From: Flexistipes sp.
GTDB taxonomy: Bacteria; Chrysiogenota; Deferribacteres; Deferribacterales; Flexistipitaceae
Assembly: GCF_036172515.1 (NCBI RefSeq)
Contig: NZ_JAXKVW010000002.1
Location: 1-64,000 of the forward strand
Reading direction: 5' to 3'
DNA: 64,000 bases
Position numbers and translations under genes: made by a program. The notes below the pieces were generated by a model that worked only from the letters and a program-made list of their open reading frames with translations, ran no database searches and was not told the origin of the DNA. Of the stretch, positions 1 through 6,168 are shown piece after piece; position 1 is the stretch's first letter, and each line of letters opens with the position of its first letter.

Positions 1-599
1 TATTAATACCGAAAGGCATTAGTAGCAGTAATAAAAATGTTTATATAAATATTGGGGTGGTTTTACTACTTTTTTTCAGTTTATTTGTTGTGGTTCGTAA
101 TTATTATTATGATGAAAAAATTTACAATGATATTAAACTTGTGAAACAATTTGGTGTTACTGACAATTTTATTCAGAATGTTAATGAAATGGAAGAAAAA
201 AACAAATTTATATATTCATATGCAAATAAAGATCTTGTGTATTATGCAACATATAACAAAGACGATGACATAGCAAAAATGCTTGAAGAGAATGTCCAGG
301 ATGCTTTAAAATTTCAAAAATCACACTTAACATATTATTCCAAAGCATGGAATATGATTTATAGTACAGATAACTTTCTATCTGATTATGATGGCATTGT
401 TGATACAATTAAAAAAGGCATAGATTTAAAACCTGACTATGAGAAGTTATGGACGCTATTGCATTATGTAAATATGAAAAAAGCTTCTGAGGTAACTGGA
501 AAGCCAATTGAGAATTTTCTTTTATCTGAAGAAGATAGAAAAAATCTTTTAGATAAAATGCAGAAAACTATGGAGGCAATTAAAGAAGGCAAAAAATAA
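1..599 (+). CDS. C-terminal part of a membrane protein, possibly O-antigen ligase/pilin glycosyltransferase-like (5' end outside window)
   Basis: The frame ending at 599 is open back to the left edge, so the GTG at 57 is probably internal and the gene is cut by the window. The visible part has one strongly hydrophobic segment (GVVLLLFFSLFVVV, encoded at about 54-95) followed by a hydrophilic, mostly helical tail of about 165 residues rich in Lys, Asp and Tyr. A last membrane helix followed by a helical soluble tail is the usual ending of Wzy/WaaL/PglL-type oligosaccharide ligases. A type IV pilin follows 280 bp downstream, and ligases of this class (TfpO/PglL) often lie beside the pilin they glycosylate. 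No ligase motif is in the visible part, so the function is inference from shape and neighbour. Confidence 0.5.
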   Translation, partial: LIPKGISSSNKNVYINIGVVLLLFFSLFVVVRNYYYDEKIYNDIKLVKQFGVTDNFIQNVNEMEEKNKFIYSYANKDLVYYATYNKDDDIAKMLEENVQDALKFQKSHLTYYSKAWNMIYSTDNFLSDYDGIVDTIKKGIDLKPDYEKLWTLLHYVNMKKASEVTGKPIENFLLSEEDRKNLLDKMQKTMEAIKEGKK

Positions 600-878
600 G
601 TGTTAGTGGAAATAGAGACAGATGAATAATACTTAACAAAAAAAATTCCTCAACGAGGTAGGGAAAACTTTTTCCCAAAAATAGGGAATTTCCACTTGCA
701 AAAAAAATGCTTCAGAATGTTCAACACTCATGGGGGCGGAAACGATGCAATCTCTCTTTTTTTGTTATTTTTGATTGTCACAACGTAATATTTGATTTCA
801 CAGAATAGCTGAGTTTTTATTTTTTGAAACTGATATAATTAAATAGGCTTCTTTTTATTTTACTAAAGCAGGTGACTT
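600..878. other. Intergenic region between membrane-protein tail and pilin
   Basis: No gene is seen. A small hairpin (GGGAAA / TTTCCC around 660-675) may end the upstream transcript. Positions about 741-785 are a worn fragment of the 140-bp MITE family found intact at 47846 and 60362 (shared GCAATCTCTCTTTTT core). The pilin -10 element lies at 831-839. Confidence 0.5.
831..839 (+). promoter_or_regulatory. Extended -10 element for the pilin
   Basis: TGATATAAT matches an extended -10 (TGnTATAAT) exactly, 40 bp before the pilin ATG. There is no convincing -35 and I see no sigma-54 -24/-12 element of the kind used by Geobacter pilA. Confidence 0.45.
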
Positions 879-1103
879 ATGAAAAAAGATACCATAATTA
901 TCGCTAACGAACGAGAGGGTTTTACACTGATTGAAGTGCTTACGGTTATTGTTATTATAGGCATTTTGGCAGTTATTGCTATTCCGCAGTTTGCAAGTTA
1001 CAGGATTAGCGCCTTTAATTCTGCAGCTCAAAGTGATTTGAGAAATGCCAAATCACACCTTGAGGCTTATTATTTAGAGCATGGAACGTATCCCGCCGAT
1101 TAA
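879..1103 (+). CDS. pilA: Short type IV pilin (PilA-N / e-pilin type)
   Basis: 74-residue prepilin. The 14-residue basic leader ends in Gly14, followed by Phe15-Thr-Leu-Ile-Glu19: the type III signal peptide cut by prepilin peptidase PilD, with the conserved Glu5. The mature protein is 60 residues, a single N-terminal helix with almost no globular head. Its length and layout match Geobacter PilA-N (about 61 residues) rather than ordinary 120-160 residue pilins. Aromatic residues fall at mature positions 1, 24, 27, 32, 50, 51 and 57; Geobacter PilA, from memory, has them at 1, 24, 27, 32, 51 and 57. Good Shine-Dalgarno (AGGTGA) before ATG 879. The 3' end is a plain TAA with no frame continuing behind it, so the short form looks genuine. 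No partner head gene (spc-like) is visible downstream. Confidence 0.9.
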   Translation: MKKDTIIIANEREGFTLIEVLTVIVIIGILAVIAIPQFASYRISAFNSAAQSDLRNAKSHLEAYYLEHGTYPAD

Positions 1104-1115
1104 AGTATGAACCAA

Positions 1116-1138
1116 TCTCACACTTACGAAGTGTGAGA
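1116..1138 (+). terminator. Hairpin after the pilin gene
   Basis: Perfect 10-bp stem (TCTCACACTT / AAGTGTGAGA) with a 3-nt loop, 12 bp after the pilin stop. It has no T-tract, so it may be an mRNA-stabilising 3' stem rather than a strict intrinsic terminator. Confidence 0.5.
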
Positions 1139-1169
1139 ATATCAATAGTGGATATTAAGCACTTATAGT

Positions 1170-1222
1170 AAAAATATCTGGCTCTATTTTAGCGATTCCT
1201 CAATTTTTTTGGGTTCATTCTT
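1170..1222. repeat. 53-bp dispersed repeat, copy 1
   Basis: Matches 4648-4701 with three substitutions and one indel in the T-run. Its origin is unknown; copy 2 abuts the HsdS remnant. Confidence 0.7.
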
Positions 1223-1325
1223 CCCCTAAGGCAGGGGAAGGAACTGGTTTCTCCCTCTAAATTAGGGGAAGATCGAGAGGGGGTATTTCTTTGTTATATC
1301 AAATATATCTGCGTACCTGCTTATT
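1221..1325. repeat. Palindromic repeat family B, copy 1
   Basis: Contains paired CTTCCCCT / AGGGGAAG and CTCCCTCT / GAGGGGG arms and ends ATCAAATATATCTGCGT. Closely similar to 6343-6449. Non-coding. Confidence 0.6.
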
Positions 1326-1354
1326 AAAATATACAAAAGTACATTAAGCGAATA

Positions 1355-1395
1355 TTGACAAAACATCAGCATAGTTTATACTTTTAAGTGTAAAC
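1355..1395 (+). promoter_or_regulatory. vapBC promoter with overlapping operator palindrome
   Basis: TTGACA (1355-1360), 16-bp spacer, TATACT (1377-1382): a near-consensus sigma-70 promoter. A 22-bp imperfect palindrome (GTTTATACTT / AAGTGTAAAC, 1374-1395, one mismatch) covers the -10 and start site. This is the place expected for antitoxin autorepression. The predicted start near 1389 leaves a short leader to ATG 1414. Confidence 0.75.
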
Positions 1396-1413
1396 TGTAT
1401 GAGGATTAAAACT

Positions 1414-1647
1414 ATGGAAGCTACTGCTAAAGATTTGAGATTTTACTCAAAAGAACTTTTGGAAACAGTAAAAAGGGGTGAAGAAATTACCATTACATAT
1501 AGAGGAAAACCATGTGCAAAGCTGGTTAAGTTTGAAAAACCAAAACAAACAAACAGTGGAAATGAGCTTTTTGGAATTTGGAAAGATAACGATAAAGTAA
1601 AAAATGTTGAAAACTACGTAAGAAATTTAAGAAAAGGTAGATTTTAA
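1414..1647 (+). CDS. Type II antitoxin, Phd/YefM-like (VapB role)
   Basis: About 77 residues from ATG 1414, chosen over ATG 1399 because GAGG lies 8 nt before it and the predicted transcription start is only about 10 bp before 1399. The N-terminal half (MEATAKDLRFYSKELLETV...ITYRGKPCAKLV) has the Phd/YefM layout: a short helix set, then a beta hairpin carrying the conserved RGKP-like turn, which forms the DNA-binding dimer. The charged C-terminal tail would wrap the toxin. Its stop overlaps the toxin ATG by one base, giving translational coupling. Binding to the palindrome at 1374-1395 is inferred. Confidence 0.8.
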   Translation: MEATAKDLRFYSKELLETVKRGEEITITYRGKPCAKLVKFEKPKQTNSGNELFGIWKDNDKVKNVENYVRNLRKGRF

Positions 1648-2030
1648 TGCTTGTGGATACTGATGTAATTATTTGGTATTTGAGAGGAAACACCCGGGCA
1701 TATGATTTAATAGAAAGTTTGGATAATTTTTTTATTTCTTCAATAACTTATATGGAACTGGTTCAGGGAATGAGAAACAAAAAAGAGCTTAATCTTTTTA
1801 GAAAAAGTCTGCATAACTGGGGCACAGAAATAATATATATAACTGAAGAAATTTCAGCGAAAGCTGTATTTTTTATTGAAGAATTCTATCTAAGTAACTC
1901 AGTTGAAATTGCTGACTCTTTAATAGCATCAACCGCCATTGTATATGGTTTACCTCTTATAACCGGTAATGATGAACATTACAAACCGTTGAAAAATTTG
2001 CAGATTAAAGTATTCAGACCTGATGAATAA
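1647..2030 (+). CDS. PIN-domain ribonuclease toxin (VapC-like)
   Basis: 127 residues, a complete PIN domain. The N-terminus MLVDTDVIIWYLRG supplies the first acidic residues (Asp4, Asp6), and the middle has the conserved Glu in SSITYMELVQG. SVEIADSLIASTAIVYGLPLITGNDEHY supplies the C-terminal acidic residues (ADSLIA and TGND). VapC toxins are Mg-dependent RNases that cut tRNA or rRNA and are held inactive by the antitoxin. Coupled to the upstream antitoxin by a 1-nt overlap. It ends 46 bp before the left copy of the tRNA-Sec direct repeat, so it lies just outside the island. Confidence 0.88.
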   Translation: MLVDTDVIIWYLRGNTRAYDLIESLDNFFISSITYMELVQGMRNKKELNLFRKSLHNWGTEIIYITEEISAKAVFFIEEFYLSNSVEIADSLIASTAIVYGLPLITGNDEHYKPLKNLQIKVFRPDE

Positions 2031-2075
2031 AGTATAGCTTTAAACCTTATTCATAGGGCCAGCTGCGATGGAAAA

Positions 2076-2101
2076 TTGGCGGGAGTGTGTAGGAATCGAA
2101 C
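2076..2101. repeat. attL-like 26-bp direct repeat of the tRNA-Sec 3' end
   Basis: Identical over 26 bp to 5921-5946, the 3' end of tRNA-Sec (CCA end, acceptor and part of the T arm). The rest of the tRNA is absent here. This is the usual footprint of a tyrosine integrase that recombines in a tRNA 3' end. Confidence 0.85.
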
Positions 2102-2392
2102 TTAGCGTAAAGTGTTATAAATAAAGAGAAAAAAGTATAAGTGATTATGGTTGTGATTATTTTTAAAAGTCACTTTATAATCATTTATAACAGATTATAA
2201 TTAAAATTTATCACACTTTTATCACTTAAATCTAATTAAAAAAAAGTTAACTGCCCAGAGGCCAAAATTAATACAAAGAAAGTTTATGTTTTGTTTTCAT
2301 AAATAACGATAAGCTATTTAAAATAGAATACTTTTAAGATAAAAAATAAAGGTTGCGTGTCTTAAAAATAGAGTAAAAATTTTGCTGTAAGT
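2102..2392. other. AT-rich non-coding segment inside the island's left end
   Basis: No gene is seen. It carries several copies of TTATCAC/GTGATTA-type words (for example TTATCACACTTTTATCAC near 2207-2224). A similar word (TTATCACAATTTTATCAC) sits at about 5859-5876, just inside the right end, so these could be integrase arm-type sites; that is speculative. Confidence 0.35.
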
Positions 2393-2421
2393 TTGCTTTT
2401 GAAATTGTGAAATGCTATACT
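2393..2421 (+). promoter_or_regulatory. Promoter of the HD/YwgA-like cassette
   Basis: TTGCTT (2393-2398), 17-bp spacer, TATACT (2416-2421) with TGC in front, making an extended -10. A purine-rich AGGGGG (2431-2436) stands before the TTG start at 2447. Confidence 0.6.
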
Positions 2422-2446
2422 TAATTCTAAAGGGGGTTTTTGAAGC

Positions 2447-3772
2447 TTGGTAAAATATTCAGATCTTCTTGGAGAAATAGACGTTAAACATAGATTCCGA
2501 GATCCTATATATGGTTTTATCTGGTTAACAGAAGATGAGCTGAAGATTGTGGATTCAGAACTTTTTCAAAGGCTGAGACGTATTCATCAATTAGCTTTAA
2601 CTAAATATGTTTATCCTGCAGCAGAAAACACAAGATTTCCACATTCTTTGGGTGTTTTACAATCTGCTACTAATATATTTCTTGAGTTGTATCGTAATAA
2701 CTATAATAGTTTAAATGAGGTGATGGGCGATACTGTAAATCTTTTTAAAGAGTTACGTTTTGCTGCTCTTTTACATGATATTGGACACATGCCCTTTTCT
2801 CATGCTACTGAAGATATATTTTTGGATGAAGGTACTACCCATGAAGATGTAAGTAAGCATATTGTATTAGATTATAAACCTTTTTTGAGTATTTTTAAAA
2901 AGAATAACATAAAGCCTGAAGTTATAGCAAATCTTTTCAAAGGCAAATTAACAAGTGAGTATAGGATTTTAAAAAAAATTCTTTCTGATTCATTTGATGC
3001 TGATAGAGCGGATTACTTGCTACGCGATTCTTATATGTGTGGGGTTAAATATGGGTTATATGATTTCCAAAGATTTATAAGTAGTTTTGATTTTTCAAAG
3101 AAGACTAAAGATTTTACCATAAAGTACGGTAATATCCATTCAGTGGAATCGCTTTTGCTAGCTAGGTACTATTATAATATGCAAGTACCTTTTCATAGAA
3201 CAAGAAAAGGTTACGATATAGTTCTTAAAAAATTTATCGAAAAATATAAAGAAGAGATAGATTGCGGGATTGTTATTGAAGACGGTAAATTAAAAATGGA
3301 CTTTGAGCAATTTTTCTTTTTTGACGACAATTATGTTTTTGAAATCATTAAAAGGAAGTATAAAGAAGGAGATAAGTTTGCCAAGACTTTAATGCGTGGT
3401 GAAAATAAACTTCATGCTGTATTTGATTTAGAAGTAAAAGCAGAAGAAAAAGAATATGCAAATGAATACGGTGAATTTATTCAAGAGTTAAAAGAAAAAG
3501 GTTTTAAAGAAAATGAGGATTATTTTAAGTTTAAAGAAACTATAAAAATTCATAAGTTGATTAAACAAAGTGATGAGAAAGAAGAAACGGACTATGTAGT
3601 TATTAAAGATGGTAAGGAATATGACTTGCTTGATTTATCTGCAATTTTGAAAAGCTTGAAGGAACCTATTGTAATTTATAGGGTTTACATTGTATCGGAA
3701 AAAAAGGGAGAAGCCGAAAAAATATATAAAAACTTAAAAGAACGGCACAAAAAAATAAAGGGAAATCTATAA
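2447..3772 (+). CDS. HD-superfamily (SAMHD1/YwfO-like) phosphohydrolase
   Basis: 441 residues from a TTG start. The N-terminal half has the family signature in order: HRFRDPIYGFI at 15-25, RFPHSLGVL with metal-binding His66, LLHDIGHMPFSH with the His110-Asp111 pair, and FDADRADYLLRDS with Asp184. Together these form the H...HD...D metal site of nucleotide triphosphohydrolases such as dGTPase and SAMHD1. The roughly 220-residue C-terminal part is Lys/Glu-rich and not recognised. The substrate cannot be told from sequence; dNTPs or a signalling nucleotide are possible. The next gene, 11 bp on, is YwgA-like, and ywfO and ywgA are also neighbours in Bacillus (from memory). The pair lies inside the tRNA-Sec island, which suggests a mobile, perhaps defensive cassette. 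Confidence 0.85.
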   Translation: MVKYSDLLGEIDVKHRFRDPIYGFIWLTEDELKIVDSELFQRLRRIHQLALTKYVYPAAENTRFPHSLGVLQSATNIFLELYRNNYNSLNEVMGDTVNLFKELRFAALLHDIGHMPFSHATEDIFLDEGTTHEDVSKHIVLDYKPFLSIFKKNNIKPEVIANLFKGKLTSEYRILKKILSDSFDADRADYLLRDSYMCGVKYGLYDFQRFISSFDFSKKTKDFTIKYGNIHSVESLLLARYYYNMQVPFHRTRKGYDIVLKKFIEKYKEEIDCGIVIEDGKLKMDFEQFFFFDDNYVFEIIKRKYKEGDKFAKTLMRGENKLHAVFDLEVKAEEKEYANEYGEFIQELKEKGFKENEDYFKFKETIKIHKLIKQSDEKEETDYVVIKDGKEYDLLDLSAILKSLKEPIVIYRVYIVSEKKGEAEKIYKNLKERHKKIKGNL

Positions 3773-3783
3773 GGAGGAAATTT

Positions 3784-4305
3784 ATGTCAAATCGTGAATG
3801 GCTCTTAGGGTTAATAAAAAGACTTAACGACCTTAATAATGATATCACAAAAATTGTTTTACAAAAAATAACTTTTTTTCTTCAGGAACTAGGTGAACCT
3901 TGTCAATATACTTTTGAAGGTTATAAGTATGGACCTTTTAGTCATGGCCTTGCTAGTGAGATTCAATTTTTAGAGCAAGAAGGTTTTATCGATATTGAAG
4001 GCAATAGCATCTTATTTAAAGATAACACAGAGCCTATTAGAGAAAAAGATGAAAAATTAGATAATAGATTAACTTTTCTGGAAAAAGAAATTTTTAATTT
4101 TGATCATAGTTTCAATAAGATGGAACTATTGGGTACGATGCTTTATTGTAAAATGGCATTAGAGGAGTTAGGTGATGAAACCTGTAAAGATAATGTTTTT
4201 AAAGAGTTTAAGAGTTGGAAAGGTGATAAATTCACCGAAGAAGATTTAGAAAATGCATATCAGAAAGTGCAATATTTTTTAAATAAGGGGAAGTCTGAGT
4301 TGTAA
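3784..4305 (+). CDS. YwgA-like partner protein
   Basis: 173 residues with a perfect AAGGAGGA Shine-Dalgarno. The N-terminal 80 residues look like a winged-helix or Panacea/YwgA-type fold: KIVLQKITFFLQELG, then YKYGPFSHGLASEIQFLEQEGFI. The LQK...YGPFS pattern is typical of YwgA and of antitoxin-like Panacea/DUF4065 proteins. The C-terminal half is acidic and helical. No catalytic residues are evident, so a binding or regulatory role for the upstream HD enzyme is the simplest reading. Same operon, 11-bp gap. It could instead be an antitoxin controlling the HD protein. Confidence 0.6.
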   Translation: MSNREWLLGLIKRLNDLNNDITKIVLQKITFFLQELGEPCQYTFEGYKYGPFSHGLASEIQFLEQEGFIDIEGNSILFKDNTEPIREKDEKLDNRLTFLEKEIFNFDHSFNKMELLGTMLYCKMALEELGDETCKDNVFKEFKSWKGDKFTEEDLENAYQKVQYFLNKGKSEL

Positions 4306-4385
4306 GATCATAGTTGCAAAAAATTGTGGAAATATTAGTATGGTCAGAAAAACGAGAGAGTTTAGTTTCTTCTGTATATATCCCA

Positions 4386-4656
4386 TTAAAAACTAATTTT
4401 CATCGCCCCAGACTTCGGAGATTTTACTTCAATTTTCGTTTCCATTTTTTCAATTAGTTTTTTGTTTGAATTAACAATTTGCTGTTCGGCTTCAATTTCT
4501 TTTACGATTAGTTCTTGGACTTGTATAGATGGTAAAGGCACTTGAATTTTGGATAAATAGTTCCAAGAAACTCTTGGTAATTGAGCACCACCAAGCCCTT
4601 GTAAAACTTTATCGTTAAAAAGTTTACTTCTTAAATAATAAGTTAAAAAAAATATC
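4386..4656 (-). pseudogene. Remnant of a type I restriction specificity subunit (HsdS C-terminus)
   Basis: Reading the minus strand, about 85 codons encode the end of an HsdS target-recognition domain and the following central coiled coil: LPRVSWNYLSKIQVPLPSIQ, then QELIVKEIEAEQQIV and a Lys/Glu-rich helix, ending in TAA at 4386-4388. The LP-x6-IPLP-like motif and the helix are characteristic of HsdS. Upstream the frame is closed by TAG within the 53-bp repeat at 4648-4701. No start, N-terminal domain, hsdM or hsdR is present. This is a decayed fragment inside the island. Confidence 0.75.
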
Positions 4657-4701
4657 TGTTTCTATTTTAACGATTCCTCAATTTTTTTTGGGTTCATTCT
4701 T
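4648..4701. repeat. 53-bp dispersed repeat, copy 2
   Basis: Near-identical to 1170-1222. Here it directly abuts the truncated HsdS frame, so the junction may have been made by recombination between repeats. Confidence 0.7.
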
Positions 4702-4713
4702 AAATCAAGTACC

Positions 4714-4776
4714 CTATATACCAGAATTACACTCTGCTAAATCTTCAATGGTTGAAGAAAGTATTTTCAATTTCAT
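4714..4776 (-). pseudogene. Truncated RelE/ParE-type toxin
   Basis: On the minus strand an ATG at 4776 overlaps the antitoxin stop (ATGA). It reads MKLKILSSTIEDLAECNSGI and then hits TAG (4714-4716). The first 15 residues look like the start of a RelE/ParE toxin of the kind paired with this antitoxin family. Intact members are about 95 residues, so only the first fifth remains. Confidence 0.6.
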
Positions 4777-4991
4777 TCAAACCTTTTTAGAAGTTCTTTT
4801 TTTGCTGTATGCCAGTCTTTTACACTTTCTTCGTTATTTTTAAGTCTGTTCTCAGTCTCAGAAAGAGCTTTTTTATGCCAATTCGGGGACGATAAATTTT
4901 CTTCGTTCTTCGAGAGATCTTCCCAAATTGCTTCCATTAATCTGATTTTTTCGTCTTTCGAAAACTCTTCTAAGTTAATATTTTTTTGCAT
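4773..4991 (-). CDS. Addiction-module antitoxin (CHP02574/RelB-like family)
   Basis: 72 residues. The N-terminal FSKDEKIRLMEAIWEDLS, with SPNWHKKALSETENRL in the middle, fits the family of small antitoxins annotated as putative addiction module component. The spaced SP.WH..AL pattern is its most recognisable part. Shine-Dalgarno AAGG precedes ATG 4991. A strong promoter is at 5011-5039. The overlapping downstream toxin is truncated (4714-4776), leaving an orphan antitoxin inside the decayed island. It could still neutralise a related toxin elsewhere. Confidence 0.75.
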   Translation of the reverse strand: MQKNINLEEFSKDEKIRLMEAIWEDLSKNEENLSSPNWHKKALSETENRLKNNEESVKDWHTAKKELLKRFE

Positions 4992-5010
4992 TATACTTAC
5001 CTTTTCCTTT

Positions 5011-5039
5011 AATATAGCATCCAGATCAAATTATGTCAA
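5011..5039 (-). promoter_or_regulatory. Promoter of the orphan antitoxin
   Basis: On the minus strand: TTGACA (5039-5034), 17-bp spacer, TATATT (5016-5011), with TGC before the -10. Near consensus and intact although the toxin is broken. Confidence 0.7.
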
Positions 5040-5049
5040 AATTATATGA

Positions 5050-5097
5050 CTTGGCACCCCCCCATTTTTTAAAGCTATGGCAATACGCAGATATTGT
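5050..5097. repeat. Dispersed repeat family E, copy 1
   Basis: Pattern TTGGCACC..CCCATTTTTT, AAAGCTATGGCAATA, then GCAGATAT. Similar to 6281-6330, with a partial copy near 6213-6232. Confidence 0.5.
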
Positions 5098-5344
5098 TAG
5101 TACATAGATAGAGATCCCTCGGCTTCGCTTGCCCTGTTGAATAATAGCTTTGCTATTTGCCTTCGGCATTCAACAGGGCGAGGGATGACAAAATGCTGTC
5201 TAGCATCCGCCTTGGGCGGATAAATAGAATGTAAACATATTTACCAGTCTAAAAGACTGGTGCTAGCCGCAGGCATTCTTTCGAACAAAGTGAGAAATCT
5301 CTACCATATGAAACGACATAACGAATAAATATACAACTGTGCTT
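5088..5344. repeat. Palindromic repeat family C, long copy with inserted hairpins
   Basis: Outer parts (AGATAGAGATCCCTCGGCTT ... GTGAGAAATCTCTACCATAT ... CAACTGTGCTTA) match the 132-bp copy at 60592-60723. About 125 extra bp are inserted as a run of hairpins: CCCTGTTGAAT (5132-5142) pairs with 5168-5178 around an inner AATAGC/GCTATT stem; ATCCGCC/GGCGGAT; and ACCAGTC/GACTGGT. Confidence 0.7.
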
Positions 5345-5382
5345 AATATTGGGATATCTTCATGCATGAAAATCCCGATATT
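5345..5382. repeat. Long imperfect palindrome
   Basis: AATATTGGGAT and ATCCCGATATT (one G:T mismatch) flank a central TTCATGCATGAA. About 38 bp in all, with no T-tract. Confidence 0.6.
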
Positions 5383-5722
5383 TAGATAAAGTATTGTCAA
5401 ATTGCACAAGTACAAAAATTTTGGGAGGCTGCTAATATATGACCTAATTCTGTCATCCGATTTCTTTGCTCATTAAATAATCACCGTTTTTACCAATTTC
5501 TCTTCCATATTTTTTGATAGATATTTGTTACATACTAAAAATGGACAAAGTTGCAAGAGGAATTCCCGAAAGTTGCATGAAATAATTGAATAAATTGATA
5601 GAATAAATTTTCACTGGTGCTGGTTTTGCTATCAGAATTTATTGGCTCTCAGTTCCGGAAAGGTGGCTCAATTCATAACGGACACCTGGCTCTATCAAGA
5701 CGGAATATTCACATTGCAAAGT
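5383..5722. other. Scrambled non-coding part of the island
   Basis: No intact gene is seen. On the minus strand near 5450-5520 there is a short coding-like tail of about 20 residues (KYGREIGKNGDYLMSKEIG, then stop) without a start or a recognised family; it may be debris of another lost gene. Confidence 0.3.
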
Positions 5723-5854
5723 ACAACTGATATAAACTTTGTTGCCAGACAGTTAGGACACAGCTCCCACCAAATGATTTATAAGACTTACGGCAGGATT
5801 ATTTCGTTAATAAATGGTGAAAAAAATGAGATGGATAAGTTTATCTTTGCGTAG
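5723..5854 (+). pseudogene. C-terminal remnant of a tyrosine recombinase (phage-type integrase)
   Basis: The frame is open from a TTG at 5642, but only the last 43 codons look like an integrase: DINFVARQLGHSSHQMIYKT then YGR. LGHSS carries the second catalytic His, and the Tyr in KTYG is the nucleophile position. The N-terminal and core domains with the first catalytic Arg are missing. It ends 67 bp from the right direct repeat, where an island integrase normally sits. It is likely the remnant of the enzyme that inserted the island. Confidence 0.75.
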
Positions 5855-5920
5855 AAATTATCACAATTTTATCACACTGGCTTTTTCTGAAAAGTTAAGT
5901 TACTGATAACAAGGATAAAT

Positions 5921-5946
5921 TTGGCGGGAGTGTGTAGGAATCGAAC
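5921..5946. repeat. attR-like direct repeat within tRNA-Sec 3' end
   Basis: Same 26 bp as 2076-2101. Here it is part of the intact tRNA gene, so the tRNA stays functional and the island lies on its 3' side. Confidence 0.85.
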
Positions 5947-6018
5947 CTACCTCCCGCCTAACAGGCGGGACAGTCGGCTTTGAAGGCCGCGGGGCGCACC
6001 AGCTGCCCAACCACTCCC
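5922..6018 (-). tRNA. selC: tRNA-Sec (anticodon UCA)
   Basis: 97 nt on the minus strand including an encoded CCA. It has a long GGGAGTGG acceptor side, a G-rich D arm, anticodon TCA (complement of 5981-5983) in the loop CTTCAAA, a long variable arm formed by CCCGCCT/AGGCGGG, a T arm GTAGG TTCGATT CCTAC, and discriminator G. The long variable arm and extended acceptor with UCA anticodon are diagnostic of selenocysteine tRNA. The organism therefore should make selenoproteins, but selA, selB, selD and in-frame-UGA genes are not recognised in this window. The 3' end is an integration site; the 5' end abuts a MITE. Confidence 0.95.
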
Positions 6019-6025
6019 GTAACAA

Positions 6026-6153
6026 GACCTTTGAATAATGTATTCTTATAAATTTTACCACCCCTTAATCCCCTCCTAACTCTTTGATAGGAGGGGAGAT
6101 AAAACTCCTCCCCTAATTTAGGGGAGGTTGGGTGGGGTACTTATTCAAAGGTC
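6026..6153. mobile_element. MITE family A, copy 1 (inserted at the 5' end of tRNA-Sec)
   Basis: 128 bp with perfect 13-bp terminal inverted repeats GACCTTTGAATAA / TTATTCAAAGGTC. The inside holds two nested palindromes built on CCCCTCCTAACTCTTTGATAG and CTCCCCTAATTTAGGGGAG. CCCGTAA occurs on both sides (6016-6022 and 6153-6159), a likely target duplication that includes the first bases of tRNA-Sec. No transposase; presumably mobilised in trans. Confidence 0.8.
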
Positions 6154-6168
6154 CCGTAATGCAATATG

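Noticed and set aside
2076-2101. Second tRNA gene
   Set aside because: Only the last quarter of tRNA-Sec is present; it is a recombination footprint.
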